From Armatimonadaceae bacterium (lineage in GTDB: Bacteria > Armatimonadota > Armatimonadia > Armatimonadales > Armatimonadaceae), in the NCBI GenBank assembly GCA_030446525.1, contig JAUJNC010000082.1, positions 1 to 16,183 on the forward strand: 16,183 nucleotides of DNA, written 5' to 3'. The notes under the pieces were generated by a model. It was not told the DNA's origin, did not search any database, and saw only the letters and a program-made list of their open reading frames with translations. Both the position numbers and the translations under genes were made by a program. How positions within the stretch are numbered: position 1 is the first letter of the stretch; each line of letters begins with the position of its first letter. This document shows, one piece after another, positions 1 to 7,135 of this stretch.

Positions 1-90
1 GCTGACGTACCCTGCTCCGATCCTGCGTCTTCGCTCTGTCTGCACCTGTTGCGCGAGCTGCTCTCTGACTTCATTGTCCTGTGGCTGTAG

Positions 91-246
91 TGCGTGGCTC
101 CGGACCTGACAAACGTGGTGCAGACGGCCAACTATCGCGATGTGATCGAGATCCTCGATGAGGAGCACCGGACGCTGACTTCGTACGGCCAGGATGCTAA
201 CGGCCAGTGGCACGAGTTTATGAAGGCTCACTACACGCGGCTGTGA
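91..246 (+). pseudogene. C-terminal remnant of a DUF1579-like protein
   Basis: After an in-frame TAG at 88-90 the frame stays open to a TGA at 244-246 and encodes about 51 residues. The stretch YRDVIEILDEEHRTLTSY followed by NGQWHEFMKAHYTRL resembles the last beta-strands of DUF1579 proteins, which typically end in a pattern like VIEI..DDH..LTSY..DGQWH.FM.AHYRR. DUF1579 proteins are usually about 150 residues or more and their function is not established. Upstream of codon 91 the frame is closed and the preceding translation does not resemble the family, so the N-terminal part is missing or decayed. A GTG at 94 or 115 could start a short peptide, but no Shine-Dalgarno sequence supports it. 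The family assignment is from memory of the pattern and is moderate; the statement that only a tail survives is seen directly. Confidence 0.5.
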
Positions 247-298
247 ATGCGTCTGCGCCCCGAGATCCCCCCGTTGCCCTTGCCTGCCATTGAGGGGA

Positions 299-334
299 AA
301 ACCCGTCGTTGCTGGCTGCAGCAACGACGGGTTT
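299..334 (+). terminator. Perfect 16-bp stem-loop, probable terminator of the remnant gene
   Basis: Arms at 299-314 and 319-334 are perfectly complementary, starting AAACCCGTCGTTGCTG, with a GCTG tetraloop. The stem begins with AAA and ends with TTT, so a short U run follows on either strand. It lies 53 bases after the stop of the DUF1579-like remnant, which fits an intrinsic terminator left from that gene. There is no long U tract beyond TTT, so efficiency is uncertain. Confidence 0.7.
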
Positions 335-682
335 GGCGTACATGAAGGCTTTTGCACGAAGGTTGGGCTTACCCCAGGCTTACCCCCTACCGTCGGAAAT
401 TGTCATGTGAACTGTCGTTTGAATGACTCCCCACATAGACGTCTGTTGAGGTTATCAAACCTGTCAGATAACCCGTCACTCAATCAACGTCGCATGAACC
501 GTTGTTCAGAGACGCGTGATGACGGCAAAATCGGCAGAATCGGGCTGTCCAAGAGGCGGATTCGGAAAAGTGTGTGGATTTTACACGAATCCTTACCGCC
601 CTCCAACTCCTGCGCCGATGCGCGCATCAAGTTGCGGCGGCTCTACCCGACACTAAAATGACAAAATTAAATTAGCTAAGGA
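335..682. other. Intergenic stretch, less GC-rich than its surroundings, with several inverted repeats
   Basis: No convincing gene is seen here. By eye it is clearly less GC-rich than the flanking genes, and its open frames lack the local codon pattern. It contains an 11-bp tandem duplication (GGCTTACCCCA at 366-376, then 377-386). A 7-bp inverted repeat GGTTATC/GATAACC has arms at 450-456 and 467-473. A longer-range stem GGATTCG/CGAATCC has arms at 558-564 and 586-592, with an inner GTGT/ACAC pair. Such dyads may be operators or parts of a structured RNA. It could equally be decayed sequence. Confidence 0.45.
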
Positions 683-806
683 CTAGTGGGTCATCCGCCA
701 CGGAAACCGCCTTTGGCTGCGCCTACAAGCTCTCGGGATCTCTTCGGGAATCGCGCCTCCAGGACCTTGGGGCGAAGGGCTATACGCGTGACGAATGACC
801 CACTAG
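683..806. mobile_element. 124-bp MITE-like element bounded by 20-bp inverted repeats
   Basis: The left end (683-702) and right end (787-806) are inverted repeats. The first 12 bases, CTAGTGGGTCAT, match perfectly and the full 20 bases match at 18 positions. The interior has no gene of plausible length for a transposase and holds an imperfect duplication (CTCTCGGGAT then CTCTTCGGGAAT). Both termini start with the palindrome CTAG, so a CTAG or TA target duplication could be hidden within the repeat. Size, TIRs and absence of coding capacity fit a miniature inverted-repeat element mobilised in trans. A large bifunctional hairpin or decayed repeat are alternatives; copy number cannot be judged from one window. 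Confidence 0.55.
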
Positions 807-838
807 CTATAAGTGCGCGGCAGGGGTCCTATGCGATT

Positions 839-864
839 GGCGCTTCGCGCCGGGAGTGTCTCCC
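839..864 (+). promoter_or_regulatory. Two adjacent short hairpins upstream of the GH43 gene
   Basis: GGCGC-TTC-GCGCC (839-851) is followed without a gap by GGGAG-TGT-CTCCC (852-864). Both are perfect 5-bp stems with 3-base loops, about 180 bases before the GH43 start. They could be a structured 5' leader or part of an ill-defined upstream element. The segment from 865 to 1045 contains a GATAAT at 924-929 that might serve as a -10 box, but no -35 hexamer lies at proper spacing, so no promoter is claimed. Confidence 0.3.
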
Positions 865-1045
865 TCCGAGGGGTGACCTCCTTTAGCGGTGAGCGTTGCG
901 GAAAGGAATAGGGCGTGAACAGGGATAATTTTGATGACATGGGACGACCCGCGCGGGCTGTTTGCCCCCGATGCAGGGGCCATGCGCCGGAGCGGTCCAC
1001 GCAGGGCGTACCCGGAGCTTGCTCGCCACGAAAGGCAGGTACGTT

Positions 1046-2686
1046 ATGAGCATCAGGCAGCACCGCCGTGCTTTTTTCCGGCGCGACAGCCCGCCGGCAA
1101 TCGGGCGACGCCGCCCTACCCGCTCGCGCGCCCTTGTGCGGCTGCTGCCGCTTTTGCCGGTGCTTGCGCTTCACCTCGCCCTCGCCCGGCCGCTGTCGCC
1201 CGCCGCGCCGCCGGCGGCCGCGCCCCCCCCGCCCGCGACCTTCACCAACCCGCTCGTGGCCGGGCGCTCGGCGGCCGACCCCTGGATCGTGCGGAAGGAC
1301 GGCTGGTACTACTTCACGTTCACGGCGGGCAACCGCATCGAGATCTGGAAGGCGCGGACCATCGCCGGCCTGGCGGACGCCGCCAAGGTCACCGTCTGGC
1401 GCGCGCCGAAGACCGGGCCCAACGCCGGGGACGTGTGGGCGCCGGAGCTCCACTTCGTTCGCGGCAAGTGGCACCTCTACTACACGGCCACAAACGAAAG
1501 CCGCTCGGACGCGAACCGCCGCGTGTTCGCGCTGGAGGCGGCCACCGACGACCCGCAGGGGCCGTACCGGGACCGGGGCAAGGTCGCCGTCGAGGGGGAT
1601 GACCACTACGCGATCGACGGCACGATCTTCCAGAAGCCGGGCGAGGGCGGCCTGTACTTTTTGTGGTCGGGGCGCAAAGAGAGCGCCCGCGGGCCGCAGA
1701 ACATCTACATCGCGCGGATGCGCGACCCCTGGACGCTGGCGGGGCCGCGCGTGCTGCTGTCCACGCCGACCTACGACTGGGAGCGGGTCGGCTGGCCCGT
1801 GAACGAGGGGCCGGAGGTGCTGACCCGGGGCGGCAAGACGTTCGTGGTCTACTCCGCGAGCGGCGGCACGAGGCCCGACTACGCACTCGGCCTGCTGACG
1901 AACACGGGCGGCGATCTGCTCGACCCCGGCGCCTGGACCAAGTCCCCCGTCCCCGTCTTCCGCCAGTACCGGGGCCCGAGCGGCGCGGGCGTTTATGCGC
2001 CGGGCCACAACGGCTTCTTCAACTCCCCGGACGGGACCGAGGACTGGATCGTCTACCACGGCAAGGAGAAGCCCGAAACCACCTGGGGGGGCCGGCTCGT
2101 CCGGGCCCAGCGCTTCCACTGGAACGCGCACGACGGCAGCCCCAACTTCGGCCACCCCATCCCCAGCGGCATGCCGCTGGCCGTGCCCGCCGGCGAGGCG
2201 GGCGCCCCGTCGAAGCCGCTCCCCTTCACCGGCACGGGCGCCGGCCTGCGCGGCGACTACTTCGAAGGGGAGGCGTTCGGGCGCCTCGCCCGGACGCGCG
2301 TGGACCCCACGCTCAACTTCGACTGGCGCCTCGACGCGCCCACGGCGGCCGTCGCGCCGGACCACTTCTCGGCCCGCTGGCGCGGCCAGGTGCAGCCGCG
2401 TTACAGCGAGACCTACACCTTTCACGTGTATGCCGATGACGGCGTGCGGCTGTGGGTGGACGGACGGAAGCTCGTGGACAGCTGGGAAAACCAGGCGGCC
2501 ACCGCTTCCGAGGCGGCCGTCCCGCTCCAGGCCGGGCGCCGGTACGAGATCGTGCTGGAATATTACGAGCACGATGACCGGGCGCAACTTCTCCTGGCGT
2601 GGAACAGCCCGAGCCAGCCCTTCGAGGTCATCCCGCGCAGCCAGCTGTACCCGGCGCCCCCGCTCGGGGTGAGGGGGCGCCGGTGA
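1046..2686 (+). CDS. Exported family 43 glycoside hydrolase with C-terminal PA14 domain
   Basis: Encodes 546 aa. The ATG at 1046 follows AAAGGCAGG (1031-1039) at good spacing; the frame opens earlier at 962 but with no ribosome site. The N-terminus is Arg-rich (residues 4-32), then a hydrophobic segment (29-47, ending LALA) and a Pro/Ala linker, so export is likely. Residues ~64-385 match the five-bladed beta-propeller GH43 fold: general base Asp78 in AADPW, Asp191 in AIDGTIF as pKa modulator, general acid Glu254 in NEGPEVL, and His321 in the GHNGFF motif. Residues ~397-535 form a PA14 domain (GDYFEG, YTFHVYADDGVRLWVDG, VLEYYEH), a module often used for glycan binding. GH43 members are mainly alpha-L-arabinofuranosidases or beta-xylosidases; the exact substrate is open. 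A GTG at 1136 would give a shorter conventional signal peptide but lacks a Shine-Dalgarno sequence. Confidence 0.9.
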   Translation: MSIRQHRRAFFRRDSPPAIGRRRPTRSRALVRLLPLLPVLALHLALARPLSPAAPPAAAPPPPATFTNPLVAGRSAADPWIVRKDGWYYFTFTAGNRIEIWKARTIAGLADAAKVTVWRAPKTGPNAGDVWAPELHFVRGKWHLYYTATNESRSDANRRVFALEAATDDPQGPYRDRGKVAVEGDDHYAIDGTIFQKPGEGGLYFLWSGRKESARGPQNIYIARMRDPWTLAGPRVLLSTPTYDWERVGWPVNEGPEVLTRGGKTFVVYSASGGTRPDYALGLLTNTGGDLLDPGAWTKSPVPVFRQYRGPSGAGVYAPGHNGFFNSPDGTEDWIVYHGKEKPETTWGGRLVRAQRFHWNAHDGSPNFGHPIPSGMPLAVPAGEAGAPSKPLPFTGTGAGLRGDYFEGEAFGRLARTRVDPTLNFDWRLDAPTAAVAPDHFSARWRGQVQPRYSETYTFHVYADDGVRLWVDGRKLVDSWENQAATASEAAVPLQAGRRYEIVLEYYEHDDRAQLLLAWNSPSQPFEVIPRSQLYPAPPLGVRGRR

Positions 2687-2727
2687 GTGCGGCCGCAGGC
2701 GGGGCCGTACGGCGCTTCGGTGCTCCT

Positions 2728-4020
2728 TCAGGACCAATCTTTATCCGGCCGCGTCTGCAGGCGCTTCGCCGCGGAAACGACGTCGTCCAGGTCGACGGGA
2801 TCGTTGAAGGGATCCTCATCCAGCTTCGTGACCCGGTTGAGCAGCTTCTCCCAGCGCCGCAGCTCCTCCACGTACGGCGCGAAGGGGACGCGCCGCAGGA
2901 CGCCCGCCTCCTCCACCAGATCGCAGATCCCGTTGTGCAGCCACTCGCCGGTGTGCCAGTTGGGCATATCGGCGCAGGGGAACAGGCAGACGCCGTGCAG
3001 GTCGACCCCCCTGACCACCGCCGCCAGGCACTCTTCCATGACGTCCTTGAGCCAGGCCGGCCGGCCGTCGCCTAGCCCACTGGTTTCGGCGATGATCATC
3101 GGCCGACCGTAACGCTCCCAGGCGCGCTGCAGCAGATCGCACAGCGACACGATCCCCTCAGCGTGCGGCTCCAGGGCCTTGTGCTGGCCGTTGTCCGCGT
3201 ACGCCATCTGCCCGAAGGCGTAGCAGTTGGCGCCCACGATGTCCAGGATCTCGGGCGAGCCGCCCATCTCGGGATGCCGCAGGCCCGCCAGGACGTCCCA
3301 GGCGAAGAAGGTGTCCTCGAACGTCTCGTGCCGGGCTTTTTCCACGAGATCGGGACGGTCCCTGGGCGCCACCACCTGCACCAGCGGGTCCACATGGACC
3401 ATGCGCGCCGCGGGCTCCACCTCGCGGATGGCGCGCACGCCGGCGATCGCCGCCCGGCACAGCGCGAGGCGCAAGCGCTCCCGGCTTTCGTCGGTCCGCT
3501 CGTACGGCGCGACCCACCCCCACGCCCCGCCGCAGTCCGCGAAGAACGAGATCTCGTTGATCGGCGTGAAAAAGTGCGGGCCGCGCACGCGGGGTAGGAC
3601 GTACTCCGCCGCCGCGCGGCAGTAGCGCGCGAACCGGTCGGCGAAGTCGGCGGCGAAGGGGTCGGTATCATCGGGGTAGCCGTAGTGACAAAGGTCCCAG
3701 ACCGGGAGGATCTGGCAGCGGTTCATCGCCGCGATCATCGGGTCGATGAAAGAGAAGTCGTACTCGCCGCCCTTGTCGACGAACGGCCACGGTATCCCCT
3801 CGCGGGCGACGGCGATGCCAAGCTCGCGCAGGATGCCGTAGTCCTCCTCGACATGCTCCCGGTGCTGTGTCTCGTCGACGAGATCGCGCCGCCCGTGATC
3901 TTTCCAGCAGAACGTCGAGCACTCGAATCCCGACAGAAAGAACGTCGGGAAGATGCCCGGGTGCCCGGTCACGGGAGCGCCGTCCCGGGCGGGTGTGGTC
4001 TTCGGTTCCTCTTGTTTCAT
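2728..4020 (-). CDS. Compact GH1-like clan GH-A glycoside hydrolase
   Basis: Encodes 430 aa. The start at 4020 is chosen because AAAGGAG lies just upstream with a six-base spacer; the frame stays open to 4089 without a ribosome site. It reads as a (beta/alpha)8 barrel related to beta-glucosidase/beta-galactosidase family proteins (COG2723-like). LPVWDLCHYGYP (105-116) matches the barrel strand equivalent to HWDLP in GH1. FTPINE (151-156) holds the probable acid/base Glu156. IIAETSG (309-315) holds the probable nucleophile Glu312. It is shorter than typical GH1 enzymes (about 450-480 aa) and lacks a signal peptide, so it is probably cytoplasmic. It converges with the GH43 gene (41-base gap) and diverges from the GH2 gene. 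Substrate is unknown; the NEP proline of GH1 is replaced by Ile (NEI), so it may be a separate subfamily. Confidence 0.75.
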   Translation of the reverse strand: MKQEEPKTTPARDGAPVTGHPGIFPTFFLSGFECSTFCWKDHGRRDLVDETQHREHVEEDYGILRELGIAVAREGIPWPFVDKGGEYDFSFIDPMIAAMNRCQILPVWDLCHYGYPDDTDPFAADFADRFARYCRAAAEYVLPRVRGPHFFTPINEISFFADCGGAWGWVAPYERTDESRERLRLALCRAAIAGVRAIREVEPAARMVHVDPLVQVVAPRDRPDLVEKARHETFEDTFFAWDVLAGLRHPEMGGSPEILDIVGANCYAFGQMAYADNGQHKALEPHAEGIVSLCDLLQRAWERYGRPMIIAETSGLGDGRPAWLKDVMEECLAAVVRGVDLHGVCLFPCADMPNWHTGEWLHNGICDLVEEAGVLRRVPFAPYVEELRRWEKLLNRVTKLDEDPFNDPVDLDDVVSAAKRLQTRPDKDWS

Positions 4021-4072
4021 GGTTGCTCCTTTTGAGTCTTTTACCCCGGAAACGCAAGAAACTCGCGGGCTT

Positions 4073-4109
4073 GTTGACATTGCGGCCATATGATGGCAAT
4101 ATAATCAAC
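4073..4109 (+). promoter_or_regulatory. Candidate promoter of the GH2 gene with a concentric dyad
   Basis: TTGACA (4074-4079) and TATAAT (4100-4105) are perfect sigma-70-type hexamers but 20 bases apart. CAATAT at 4097-4102 would give the standard 17. An inner inverted repeat GCCAT/ATGGC (4085-4089, 4093-4097) and an outer one GTTGA/TCAAC (4073-4077, 4105-4109) share the same centre at 4091. This is what a dimeric repressor operator overlying a promoter would look like. It sits in the intergenic gap between two divergent hydrolase genes. Hexamers and dyads are seen directly; regulation is inference. Confidence 0.5.
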
Positions 4110-4171
4110 GTACCGGCGAGCGCGTGCGCCGCGCAGACCACAAAGAAAGAACCCGAAAGGAACGAAACCGT

Positions 4172-7081
4172 ATGTCCCAGAAGCCGCCCATGGCCTCTGA
4201 CGCCCCGATACCGCGCCCCGAACACCCCCGACCCGATTTCCGACGCGAACCCTGGATCAACCTGAACGGCCGCTGGCGCTTCACCTTCGACCCGAACAAC
4301 ATCGGCGAGCAGAGGCGCTGGTACCGCATGTCACACCCGGCGACGATGACGAGCGGCGCCACGAGCGGCGCCACGAGCGACGGCACGTCGATAGCCCTGT
4401 TGACAGTGATGCAGGATCCGTTCGGCGCGCACATCGTGGTCCCGTTCCCGTGGGAAAGTCATCTGTCCGAAGTGCGCGCGCCCGAGTACAAGGGCGCGGC
4501 CTGGTACCAGCGGGTGATCGAGGTCCCCGCGGATTGGGCCGAAGAGGACGCACCCAGCGGCGCGCGCGACGCCCGCGGTCTGCCCGGCGCGGAGGATACG
4601 GTCGCGTCTACGACGGCCATGGGGGCCGCCGTCAAATGGCGGCTGCGGCCGTTCCTGTGCTTCGGGGCGGTGGACTGGAGCGCCAAGGTGTGGGTGAACG
4701 GGCGCTTCGTGGCCGAGCATGCCGGCGGTTACACGCCGTTCGAACTGGACCTGGGGCGCTACGTGCGCCCGGGCAGGCCCGCCACGCTCACCGTGCGCGT
4801 CTGGGACGCCTGCGACGCGGACACCCTGCTGGGCAAGCAGACCTACAACTGGTACACCCCTTCGAGCGGCATCTGGCAGACCGTCTGGATGGAAGGGCGC
4901 CCCGCCGTCCACCTGTCGCACGCGCACGTCACCCCGCACCTCGAATCCGGCAGCGCGACCTTCGCCGTCGGCATCGCCCACGCGGGCGGGGAGGTCGGCG
5001 GCGCCTATCGGCTCCGGGTCACGTCTGCCGACGGCAGTTTCCCCCCGGTCGAGCGGACGGTCGAGGTGGCGCAGGCAACGGCCACGCTCGACGTGCCGGT
5101 GCCGAGCCCCCGGGCATGGTCGCCCGAAGATCCGCACCTGTATGACTGCACCGTCGCGCTCGTGCCGGAAGCGGGCGGCGCGGGGGACACCGTTTCGACC
5201 TATTTCGGACTCCGCTCCGTCTCCAAAGGTTTCTGGGAGAACAAACCGTACGAATACGTTTTCCTGAACGGCGAGCCCGTCTACCTGCGCGGCGCGCTCG
5301 ACCAGGCGCTTCACCCCCGGGGCCTGCACACCTACCCGTCCGACGAGGCCATCCGCGCCGACATACAGGCCGCCAAGGACCTCGGCCTCAACATGCTCCG
5401 GTGCCACATAAAGATCAACGAGCCGCGCTACTACTACTGGGCCGACAAGCTCGGTGTCCTGATGATGTACGACCTTCCCTCGGCGAGCGTGTACACGCCC
5501 ACGGCCCGCGCCCACTGGGAAAGCACCTTCCGCGGCGCGCTCGACCGCGACTTCTCGCACCCGTGCATCTTCTCCTGGATCTTGTTCAACGAGACGTGGG
5601 GCCTGGAGGAGCACCAGACCCCGGCGAGCTGGAACTGGGTCGCGCAGATGTACGACCTCGCCAAAGAGCTCGACCCGACGCGCCTGGTCGAGGACAATTC
5701 GGCCTGCCTGTACGACCACGTGAAGACCGACATCAACACGTGGCACTTCTACATCGCCCAGTACGGCCGGGCACGGCGTCACGTCGAGCGCATCGTCGCG
5801 CAGACCTACGAGGGCTCGCCGTTCAACTACGTCGGCCACCGGTACGGCCATGTCGAAGGCGCCCTCGACTACAAGCAGACGACCGAGCCGCTGCTCAACA
5901 GCGAATACGCCGGCCTGGGGGCCAGCGGCGGTGACAAGGACGTAGCCTACACCTTCAAGTTCCTGACGACCGAGCTCCGCCGGCATTCCAAGGTCTGCGG
6001 CTACGTCTATACGGAGCTGTCGGACATCGAGTGGGAGCACAACGGCTTCCTGAACTACGACCGCACGGAGAAGCGGTTCGGCTACGACGCGTTCGTGCCC
6101 GGGATGGCCGTGCGCGACCTGAACGGCGCCGACTTCGTCGGCCTGGACTGCCCGCCCTGCCAGACGCTCGCGCCGGGCGGCCTTTTCCGGGCGCCCGCCT
6201 TCGTGTCGCACTGGGGGGCGGACCTGCGGGAGAGCGCGCGGCTGTGCTGGCGCATCACGGCGGTCGACGGCGCGGGCCAGACCCGGCCCGTAGACGAAGG
6301 GCGGCGGACGATCCAGCCCCGCCGCTACGACGTCACGGACGCGGGCCACGTCGAGGCGCGCCTCCCGGATGCGCCCTGTCTCCTGACCGTGGCGGTCTGG
6401 CTCGAAGACGGCGACGGCCAGGTGCGCGCGCGCAACTACGTGAACGTGGACGTACACGACGGGCGGCCGGCGGCCCGGTCCGAGAAGGGGCCGCGCGGCT
6501 ACGTCCTGCGTTTCCGGCCCGGAGACTTCACGGACACCTCGTGGCCGACACCGATTTTCGGGCCGCAGGGCGGCAAGTTCGGCGGCGGCGGCGCGGGCTG
6601 GGTCGAATACGCGATCCCGCTGCCCGACGATCTGGACGTCGCGTCGGTGCAAGGCATGCGCCTGCTCTTCGAGGCGGGCGCGCGCACGGCCAGCAGCCGT
6701 CTGGGATGGAGACGGGTCGGGCAGAACCCGACCCTCAATTACCCGCAGACGGAGACGCGCGCGCTCCCCAGTGATGTCGCCGTCTCCATCAACGGCGTCC
6801 CGCTGGGAACCACCCGCCTCGCCGACGACCCCGCCGACGCGCGCGGCGTGCTCAGCGCCCACCTGAACGAGAACTTCGAGTACGCTTCCTACGGCTTCCT
6901 GACCGCGCTGGAAGCGGACGCCGAGACCTCGCGCCGCATCCTCGCCGCCGCCCAGGACGGCGAGCTCACTATCTGCTTCGAGGTGCCGCGCACGGGCAAG
7001 GCGGGCGGCCTTAACCTGTACGGGGCGCGCATGGGCGCGTTCCCCCTGGATCCAACGCTGTTCCTGGACCTCGAGGCCTGA
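4172..7081 (+). CDS. Glycoside hydrolase family 2 enzyme (beta-galactosidase/glucuronidase-like)
   Basis: Encodes 969 aa. The ATG at 4172 follows GAAAGGAA (4155-4162); an ATG-initiated frame from 4124 has no ribosome site. Domains follow the GH2 order. A sugar-binding jelly roll (~24-244) includes WVNGRFVAEHAGGYTPFE, which is typical of the fold. An Ig-like domain (~246-349) ends YFGLRSV. The TIM barrel (~350-645) contains LNGEPVYLRG. The acid/base is Glu474 in ILFNETWG and the nucleophile Glu578 in LNSEYAG. About 320 further residues follow, including a Gly-rich loop (FGGGGAG) and a beta-rich region of unassigned family. No signal peptide is seen, so it probably acts on imported oligosaccharides. 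A three-copy 12-bp repeat (4349-4384) extends a loop of the first domain. GH2 specificity (galactose, glucuronate, mannose, arabinose) cannot be read from sequence. Confidence 0.9.
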   Translation: MSQKPPMASDAPIPRPEHPRPDFRREPWINLNGRWRFTFDPNNIGEQRRWYRMSHPATMTSGATSGATSDGTSIALLTVMQDPFGAHIVVPFPWESHLSEVRAPEYKGAAWYQRVIEVPADWAEEDAPSGARDARGLPGAEDTVASTTAMGAAVKWRLRPFLCFGAVDWSAKVWVNGRFVAEHAGGYTPFELDLGRYVRPGRPATLTVRVWDACDADTLLGKQTYNWYTPSSGIWQTVWMEGRPAVHLSHAHVTPHLESGSATFAVGIAHAGGEVGGAYRLRVTSADGSFPPVERTVEVAQATATLDVPVPSPRAWSPEDPHLYDCTVALVPEAGGAGDTVSTYFGLRSVSKGFWENKPYEYVFLNGEPVYLRGALDQALHPRGLHTYPSDEAIRADIQAAKDLGLNMLRCHIKINEPRYYYWADKLGVLMMYDLPSASVYTPTARAHWESTFRGALDRDFSHPCIFSWILFNETWGLEEHQTPASWNWVAQMYDLAKELDPTRLVEDNSACLYDHVKTDINTWHFYIAQYGRARRHVERIVAQTYEGSPFNYVGHRYGHVEGALDYKQTTEPLLNSEYAGLGASGGDKDVAYTFKFLTTELRRHSKVCGYVYTELSDIEWEHNGFLNYDRTEKRFGYDAFVPGMAVRDLNGADFVGLDCPPCQTLAPGGLFRAPAFVSHWGADLRESARLCWRITAVDGAGQTRPVDEGRRTIQPRRYDVTDAGHVEARLPDAPCLLTVAVWLEDGDGQVRARNYVNVDVHDGRPAARSEKGPRGYVLRFRPGDFTDTSWPTPIFGPQGGKFGGGGAGWVEYAIPLPDDLDVASVQGMRLLFEAGARTASSRLGWRRVGQNPTLNYPQTETRALPSDVAVSINGVPLGTTRLADDPADARGVLSAHLNENFEYASYGFLTALEADAETSRRILAAAQDGELTICFEVPRTGKAGGLNLYGARMGAFPLDPTLFLDLEA
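4349..4384 (+). repeat. Three 12-bp tandem repeats inside the GH2 gene
   Basis: ACGAGCGGCGCC occurs twice exactly (4349-4360, 4361-4372) and a third diverged copy ACGAGCGACGGC follows (4373-4384). In frame they encode the Thr-Ser-Gly-Ala repeats at residues ~60-71. The unit is a multiple of three, so copy-number change would keep the frame. Confidence 0.75.
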
Positions 7082-7085
7082 AAAC

Positions 7086-7119
7086 AAGAAAGGGGGCGTG
7101 CTGCCACGCCCCCTTTCTT
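7086..7119. terminator. Bidirectional intrinsic terminator between the GH2 gene and recR
   Basis: AAGAAAGGGGGCGTG (7086-7100) pairs perfectly with CACGCCCCCTTTCTT (7105-7119) around a CTGC loop. On the plus strand it is followed by CTTCTG, and on the minus strand by a U-containing tail. It begins five bases after the GH2 stop and ends 16 bases before the recR stop on the other strand, so it can serve both convergent units. Confidence 0.85.
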
Positions 7120-7135
7120 CTTCTGACCGGCGCCG

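Noticed and set aside
290..661. 123-codon plus-strand open frame across the terminator and the less GC-rich region
   Set aside because: It reads through a perfect hairpin, has no ribosome site and no recognisable protein features.
803..2737. 644-codon open frame on the minus strand opposite the GH43 gene
   Set aside because: It is antisense to a clear GH43-PA14 gene with all catalytic residues. Its Arg/Ala/Val/Pro-rich composition is that of a GC-rich shadow frame.
4021..4089. Upstream start (23 extra codons) for the GH1-like gene
   Set aside because: It would overlap the divergent promoter and lacks a ribosome site, whereas AAAGGAG precedes the ATG at 4020.
4331..7087. 918-codon open frame on the minus strand opposite the GH2 gene
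   Set aside because: Low-complexity Arg/Val/Gly composition and no recognisable domain; explained by G/C third-position bias of the sense gene.
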